This document shows, in pieces, positions 7,179 to 12,276 of a stretch of 12,276 bases of DNA. This DNA comes from Cylindrodendrum hubeiense. Taxonomy: Eukaryota > Ascomycota > Sordariomycetes > Hypocreales > Nectriaceae. The position numbers and the translations under genes were made by a program. The stretch's first letter is position 1. Each line of letters opens with the position of its first letter. The stretch covers positions 1-12,276 of the forward strand of contig JAANBB010000745.1 in the NCBI GenBank assembly GCA_014621425.1, read 5' to 3'. The notes beneath the pieces were generated by a model, which saw only the letters and a list, made by a program, of their open reading frames with translations, searched no databases and had not been told where the DNA came from.

Positions 7179-10100
7179 ATGGCTTCCGGTGTGCTTCGCC
7201 CGATGGCTTCGGCCTCGGTTTCGGCTACGCCTGAGCTTTGCGTAGCTCCCCGCCTCTTTGCGACACACGGTTTGCGACTCCGAGGTAAGTCTATGACTCT
7301 TTCTTGAGCTCCCGGAGCTCCCTCCGAATTTTTCAGCTGACCGATAATTTCTTGTCGCGATACAGACTCAATTGCCTTGTCCCGTGGTAGGCAATGGCAC
7401 AGCTCCATCCCCTCGGCCTCTCGTCACCGCGCACTCGTTCCGGTGCTTGCCAAATCTGTCGCACTTATTCGCCATGCCTCCGCGGTCGCAACCTCGTCGC
7501 CTCCCGACCCGAGCACCTACTCGACCATTGTTTTGCCTCCAACCACACCCTACGGAGAGCTCACCGTTGGCGTGCCCAAGGAGATTTTTGCCGGCGAGCG
7601 ACGAGTTGCTCTCACTCCCGCCAATGTCATCCTGCTGAAGAAGAAGGGCTTCGGAAAGGTCTTGGTCGAGCGCGGGGCTGGTGCTGCCGCCGACTTTCCC
7701 GACGCTGCCTACGAAAAGGCCGGCGCAACTCTTGTAGCCAGCAAGGATGTCTGGGCCAATGCCGACATTGTCCTCAAGGTCCGTGGCCCTGAGCTTCGAG
7801 AAGTCGAAGCCATCAAGGAGGGTCAAACAATCCTCTCCTTCCTCCAGCCCGCACAGAACAAGGAACTCGTCGAAAAGATTGCTGCTAGAAAGGCCACCAC
7901 CTTTGCCATGGACATGGTCCCCCGTATTTCTCGTGCCCAAGTCTTCGATGCCCTGAGCAGCATGGCCAACATTGCCGGCTACAAGGCCGTCCTCGAGGCA
8001 TCCAACGTCTTTGGCAGGTTCTTGACCGGCCAGGTCACTGCCGCCGGAAAGATCCCTCCCTGTAAAGTCCTGGTTATTGGTGCCGGTGTTGCTGGTCTGA
8101 GTGCTATTGCCACGGCCCGTCGCATGGGAGCCATTGTGCGCGGCTTTGACACGAGACCTGCTGCGCGTGAGCAGGTCCAGTCCCTCGGAGCTGAATTTAT
8201 CGAGGTCGAGATGGAGGAAGATGGCGATGGCGCCGGTGGCTATGCCAAGGAGATGAGCAAGGAGTTCATCGAGGCCGAGATGAAGCTGTTCAAAGAGCAG
8301 GCCAGGGACGTCGACATCATCATCACCACCGCCCTGATCCCCGGCAAGCCCGCGCCTAAGCTCATCACCAAGGACATGCTCGACGTCATGAAGCCCGGAA
8401 GCGTCATTGTTGACTTGGCTGCCGAGGCTGGAGGCAACTGTGAGGCTACTGTGAAGGGCAAGCTGGCGACTTACAACGACGTTAAGATCATTGGTAAGTG
8501 ATGTTCTCTCAATTCCAATAATTCGTGCTAACTGGTTACAGGATACGCCGATCTGCCATCTCGACTGCCCACACAGTCATCCACGCTCTATTCCAACAAC
8601 ATCACCAAGCTACTCCTCTCAATGGCCCCCAGAAGCAACGAATTCGGAATCGATCTTGAAGATGAAGTCGTCCGCGGAGCAATTGTCACCAAAAACGGCG
8701 AGATTTTGCCTCCAGCTCCCCGGCCAACCCCTCCTCCTGCCCCAGCCAAGCCTGCAGCCAAGGCAGTACTCGTTGAGCCCGTTGAGTTGACCCCATGGCA
8801 GAAGAAGACGCGCGAGGTTGCTGGAATCACCGCGGGAATGAGCGGTGTCCTTGCCCTCGGAAAATTCACCAGCCCGCTGCTCATGGCCAACGCCTTCACC
8901 TTCTCTCTCGCCAGTCTGATCGGTTACAGAGTCATCTGGGGAGTCGCCCCCGCCCTGCACTCGCCCCTGATGAGCGTCACTAATGCCATCTCCGGTATGG
9001 TTGGTGTTGGTGGCCTGTTCATCCTCGGTGGTGGATTCGTCCCGGAGACGGTCCCTCAAGTTTTTGGTGCTCTCAGCGTTCTTCTTGCTTTTGTCAATGT
9101 TGGTGGCGGTTTCGTCATCACCAAGCGCATGCTGGACATGTTCAAGCGTGAGTCGAAGCTCAGACATTGAAGCTCTCAGCTAACAACGTTAGGACCGACT
9201 GATCCCCCCGAGTACCCCTGGCTTTATGGTATCCCCGCCCTTCTCTGTGGCGGTGGTTTCGTGGCCGCCGCCTCGACTGGCGCTGCTGGCCTTGTTCAGG
9301 CTGGCTATCTCGCCAGTTCCATGCTGTGTATCGGTTCACTCTCTAGCCTGGCCTCTCAAACCACCGCACGAATGGGTAACATGCTTGGCATGCTCGGTGT
9401 TGGCACCGGTGTCCTCGCCAGCTTGCTCGCCGCCGGTTTCTCCCCCGAGGTTCTCACACAGTTCGGTGGCCTTGCTGCCATGGGTGTTCTTGCTGGTATG
9501 TAGCGTTTGCGAGAGATTGAGCGTGGAGACTGACTATAAGATTAGGATTCCTCATTGGCAAGCGAATCACGCCCACCGATCTCCCCCAGACCGTTGCTGC
9601 CCTTCATTCCGTTGTAGGTCTCGCAGCCGTTTTGACCAGCATTGGCAGCGTCATGGCCGAAGTCGGAAGCGTGGACATTACTACACTTCACTTAGTAACG
9701 GCTTATCTTGGAGTTCTCATTGGTAAGCGCCTTGTGGCCATCAAACGTGCAATATTGACTTTCAACAGGTGGCATCACCTTTACCGGTTCAATTGTGGCG
9801 TTCCTCAAGCTTGGTGGCCGCATGTCATCGAAGCCGAAGCTTTTGCCAGGTCGTCATGTCATCAACTCGGGATTGCTGGCAAGTAACGCCGCTACCATGG
9901 GTGCCTTTATCACCATGGCTCCGGGAAGCCCTATGATTGCAGCTGGAGCGCTGGCTGCCAACGCCGCGTTGAGTTTCATCAAGGGATACACCACCACGTC
10001 TGCGATTGGTGGTGCTGACATGCGTAAGTCGAGTCCTATATGTGTGACCAATGCTCTGTGACTGATGCTCATGTTGAATAGCTGTCGTTATCACGGTTCT

Positions 10101-10933
10101 CAACGCATACAGCGGATTCGCACTCGTTGCTGAAGGCTTTATGCTGGATAACCCACTGTTGACAAGCGTTGGAGCCCTGATAGGTGTATCTGGCTCCATT
10201 CTCTCATATGTAATGTGCGTGGCCATGAATCGCTCTCTCACCAATGTCCTATTTGGTGGTATAGGCACCACAACAGCGGTACAAGAGTATAAACCAGAGG
10301 GAGAAGTCACGAAAACTACTGTAGACGAACTTGCAGACTCGCTCCTCAACTCCGAGTCTGTCATCCTGATCGTCGGCTATGGCATGGCGGTTGCCAAGGC
10401 GCAGTATGCTCTGTCGAGCATTGTGACGACTCTGCGTGCCAATGGCATCAAGGTCCGGTTCGCAATCCACCCTGTGGCAGGCCGTATGCCTGGGCAGTGC
10501 AACGTGCTCCTCGCGGAAGCAAGCGTGCCGTATGACATCGTTCTGGAAATGGACGAGATCAACGACGACTTCCCCGAGACTGACTTGGCTGTGGTGATTG
10601 GTGCCAACGACACAGTGAACCCAATTGCCATGGAGAAGGGCAGTTCAATTGAGGGCATGCCTGTGCTCCATGCTTGGAAGGCCAAACAGGTAGTTGTGAT
10701 GAAGAGGAGTTTGGCGAGTGGTTATGGTAAGTCTTCCAAATTTGGAATACGGAGGTTTGCTAACAAGACACAGCGGATGTGCCGAATCCCATGTTCTACA
10801 TGCCCAACGCAAGAATGTTGTTTGGAGACGCTAGAGTGACGTGTGAAGGTCAGTATCTTCCATCATTTTCATATCACCGCATACTAACAGCCCTATAGCC
10901 ATCAAGTCGGCTATTGAATCCAAGTCGTCGTAG
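7179..10933 (+). CDS. NNT: Proton-translocating NAD(P)+ transhydrogenase, mitochondrial (nine exons)
   Basis: The enzyme sits in the inner mitochondrial membrane and uses the proton gradient to reduce NADP+ with NADH. Introns are 7285-7365, 8494-8541, 9148-9192, 9496-9545, 9723-9768, 10024-10081, 10727-10773 and 10849-10898. Joining the exons gives 3330 nt, 1109 residues, close to the human protein. A presequence of about 75-80 residues ([20 protein letters not shown] region) precedes domain I, which opens at [17 protein letters not shown]. Domain I shows the RQD triad R222/Q227/D230, the NAD motif GAGVAG at 274-279 and [12 protein letters not shown] Pro/Ala linker leads to domain II from about 495, with the conserved H735 ([12 protein letters not shown]) and N908 (CVAMNRS). 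Domain III has the NADP motif GYGMAV from 957, [17 protein letters not shown] and KRSLASGY with K1066/R1067. The I-II-III order equals animal NNT, not the rearranged protozoan form. All eight introns are in phase 1. The start ATG has A at -3. Confidence 0.97.
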
Positions 10934-11200
10934 AATTTGGAAGCGTGAGAAATTGAGTCATGTCATGGTTGCATGTTTCCTAGTAGTGCGAGCATTCCAT
11001 CTGGCAGCGGATAGATAGTCGACGTATTTCCTAGATGCTAGATGATGTATTTCTGCCATTAGTTTCGTGAGCCTGTCCCATGCAAGCGGCACATTGAGAT
11101 TTGTTTGAATTCAACACCGTTTCGGTGGTATTTTTCTTCAGAGCTCCATTCGTCTAATCCCAAGGTTGGATATATATACACACGTCCTGCAATGCTCTCC
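10934..11200. other. Convergent 3' flanks of NNT and NDUFA12 genes
   Basis: This 267-bp spacer lies between two facing stop codons. It is AT-richer than the flanking exons, with TATATATACA near 11171-11180 and several TTTG/ATTT patches suited to polyadenylation signals for both strands. No gene is seen. Confidence 0.6.
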
Positions 11201-11861
11201 TTATACCCGAGGGGCCGCCACGGGCTTCCAGGCCGCAATCTTGGGCTTGGTACTGTAATCTGTTAGCACTTGTCCGGTGTCCTCGCCGTATTCGTGTCCG
11301 CCGGGCGAAACGTACGTGTTGTATGTCTTGAAGGCGCCGCGGGTCTGGGTGTAGTTGGGGATGGCCTTGGTGGGCTCGAAGTGACGGGTGCCTGTCTTGA
11401 TCAGGGCGTCCTCAGTCGGGGGCACATCGAGGGAGTAGCTGATCCAGGCGTGCCAGCCGGGCTCGATGGTGGCGGCGTCGTAGTCGTGCTGGGCGTACTC
11501 GACCCAGCGGTTTCGCAGCGGCAATTCCTCGTTGTTCTCGAAGAACTTGTTGCCGGCGCGGTCGGTACCCACGAGACGTCCGTACTTGGTGTCACCTGCG
11601 GGCAAGGTCAGTCCTCGTCCCTCGTCGTGGGATCATGGTGCGGGAGCGTACCGATGTACTGTTCGGGGCGGGCGGGCGAGTTAGTCAAAGCTGGTGGGCG
11701 TGGTTCGAGGGCGTCGGCTACGTACCAGCATCTGCTTAAAGTAATCCTGTGCGGGGGGTCAGCGGTTTGAGGCTCAGGCGCGCAATTGGCGGCTCGGGGG
11801 CGGCACATACCTTGATGCCCACCTTGCGCAGGTTGCTCAGCGTTCGGGAGATGGTCGACAT
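11201..11861 (-). CDS. NDUFA12: NADH dehydrogenase (complex I) accessory subunit, NDUFA12/B17.2 family (four exons)
   Basis: This is a matrix-arm accessory subunit of mitochondrial complex I. On the minus strand the exons are 11861-11811, 11746-11726, 11658-11652 and 11595-11201; the middle two are 21 nt and 7 nt long. Introns are 11810-11747 (GTATGT..ACAG, branch CTGACC), 11725-11659 (GTACGT..ACAG, branch TGACTAAC) and 11651-11596 (GTACGC..GCAG, branch CTGACC), in phases 0, 0 and 1. The 157-residue product begins MSTISRTLSNLRKVGIK, continues DYFKQML, YIG and DTKYGRLVGTDRAGNKFFE, then RWVEYAQ and the WHAWISYSLDVPPTED segment typical of the family. Without both microexons the conserved DYF..YIGDTKYG core is lost or out of frame, which supports the model. 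The ATG at 11861 has A at -3. The frame is open for 50 further codons upstream, but other family members start at this short N-terminus without a cleaved presequence. It is divergent from the gene at 12112. Confidence 0.95.
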
Positions 11862-12111
11862 GGTTGCGGTTGGCGGCAATGGACGTCGGCGTGGGGGAGT
11901 CTGGGATGCAATCGAGAAAGTCGAGGCAGTTGGAGATGGCCGGGCCGGATGAACCGCGGCTAAGGCCCCTGCACCGGGACCCATCCATGACGGCCTATGG
12001 TACGTACCCAAATTGTCATAATATTTTGAGCCAGAGCTTCACTGCAACGCTTGATGCTCTAGCACCCACCTAAAGTCGACGACAGCAACCGGCAGACAGG
12101 CCAATTGTGCA
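11862..12111. promoter_or_regulatory. Divergent 250-bp promoter between NDUFA12 and the gene at 12112
   Basis: The two start codons lie back to back 250 bp apart, so this stretch must serve both promoters. It contains an AT-rich patch (TGTCATAATATTTTGAG, about 12015-12031) and a CCAAT at 12101-12105. The CCAAT is so close to the right-hand ATG that it may not act as a promoter box. Shared control of two mitochondrial genes is plausible but inferred. Confidence 0.45.
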
Positions 12112-12276
12112 ATGCTCGTCCGGAGTTGCGCCCGCTGCACCGCGAAGCTCCGCGCCCCCGTGTTCAAGTCGGCGGCCCCCCACGCGCGCGCCGCGCGCTT
12201 CCAGTGCAGACGGTATGCGATGCCCGCCGGAGGAGCTCCGGTGTCGCCCAGCCCGGTGAACGGCGTGGGAGCGCTG
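12112..12276 (+). CDS. Unidentified protein with mitochondrial-type presequence, 5' part only
   Basis: From the ATG at 12112 the frame is open for 55 codons to the right edge with no stop, so the gene is cut by the window. The first 37 residues (MLVRSCARCTAKLRAPVFKS, then AAPHARAARFQCRRYAMP) are rich in Arg, Ala and Ser and contain no acidic residue. That is the pattern of a matrix-targeting presequence, possibly cleaved near RRYAMP. The next part, AGGAPVSPSPVNGVGAL, is Gly/Pro/Ala-rich and gives no domain. The third codon position is strongly GC, like the neighbouring genes. The protein is not identifiable from this fragment. The divergent position next to a complex I subunit fits a mitochondrial product. 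An intron may begin beyond the edge. Confidence 0.6.
   Translation, partial: MLVRSCARCTAKLRAPVFKSAAPHARAARFQCRRYAMPAGGAPVSPSPVNGVGAL

Noticed and set aside
8619..9167. A 182-codon minus-strand frame
   Set aside because: It lies wholly antisense to the transhydrogenase membrane domain, whose sequence matches the family exactly.
11270..11770. A 166-codon plus-strand frame
   Set aside because: It is antisense to NDUFA12 and crosses its introns; it has no recognisable protein features.
1..12276. Search by eye for tRNA, rRNA, CRISPR arrays, transposon terminal repeats and transposase motifs
   Set aside because: No cloverleaf with a GGTTCRAATCC-like arm, no regular spaced repeats and no transposase-like protein were seen. 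The repeats present are short tandem units in spacers.

Overview
The window reads as nuclear DNA of a filamentous ascomycete, most likely a Sordariomycete. The evidence is short introns of 45-93 bp with GT..AG ends and mostly CTAAC/CTGAC-type branch points, mitochondrial presequences on several products, pyrimidine-rich 5' leaders, and protein families that match fungal enzymes. The exact genus cannot be told from the sequence. No bacterial operon structure, CRISPR array, transposase, tRNA or rRNA was seen.

Layout from left to right. 1-1626 is non-coding, with an irregular TTCAGCGCC-type minisatellite near the left edge. 1627-2238 (+) is the mitochondrial glycine cleavage H protein in two exons. 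It converges on an intronless porphobilinogen deaminase (HEM3) at 2472-3467 (-). 3468-4510 is an AT-richer kilobase without a confident gene, but it holds two coding-like stretches on opposite strands. 4511-5256 (+) is a two-exon secreted protein with a polyproline stalk and a 12-cysteine C-terminal domain. 5257-7178 is a 1.9-kb repeat-rich spacer and promoter. 7179-10933 (+) is a nine-exon, 1109-residue proton-translocating NAD(P)+ transhydrogenase with the domain I-II-III order of animal NNT. It converges on 11201-11861 (-), the complex I accessory subunit NDUFA12 (B17.2 family), whose exons include 21-nt and 7-nt microexons. A 250-bp divergent promoter separates this from a gene at 12112 (+) that starts with a mitochondrial-type presequence and runs off the right edge.

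Functionally, four of the six gene models encode known or predicted mitochondrial proteins: glycine cleavage, transhydrogenase, complex I and an unidentified imported protein. A fifth makes a heme precursor from a pathway that begins with mitochondrial glycine. This is a neighbourhood of mitochondrial housekeeping genes rather than a pathway cluster, because orientation and spacing show separate transcription units.

The observations most worth a second look are the NDUFA12 microexons, the uniform phase-1 introns of the transhydrogenase (every internal exon is a multiple of three), the unrecognised cysteine-rich secreted protein, and the two orphan coding-like stretches at 3917-4487. No clear evidence of a wholly new system was found.
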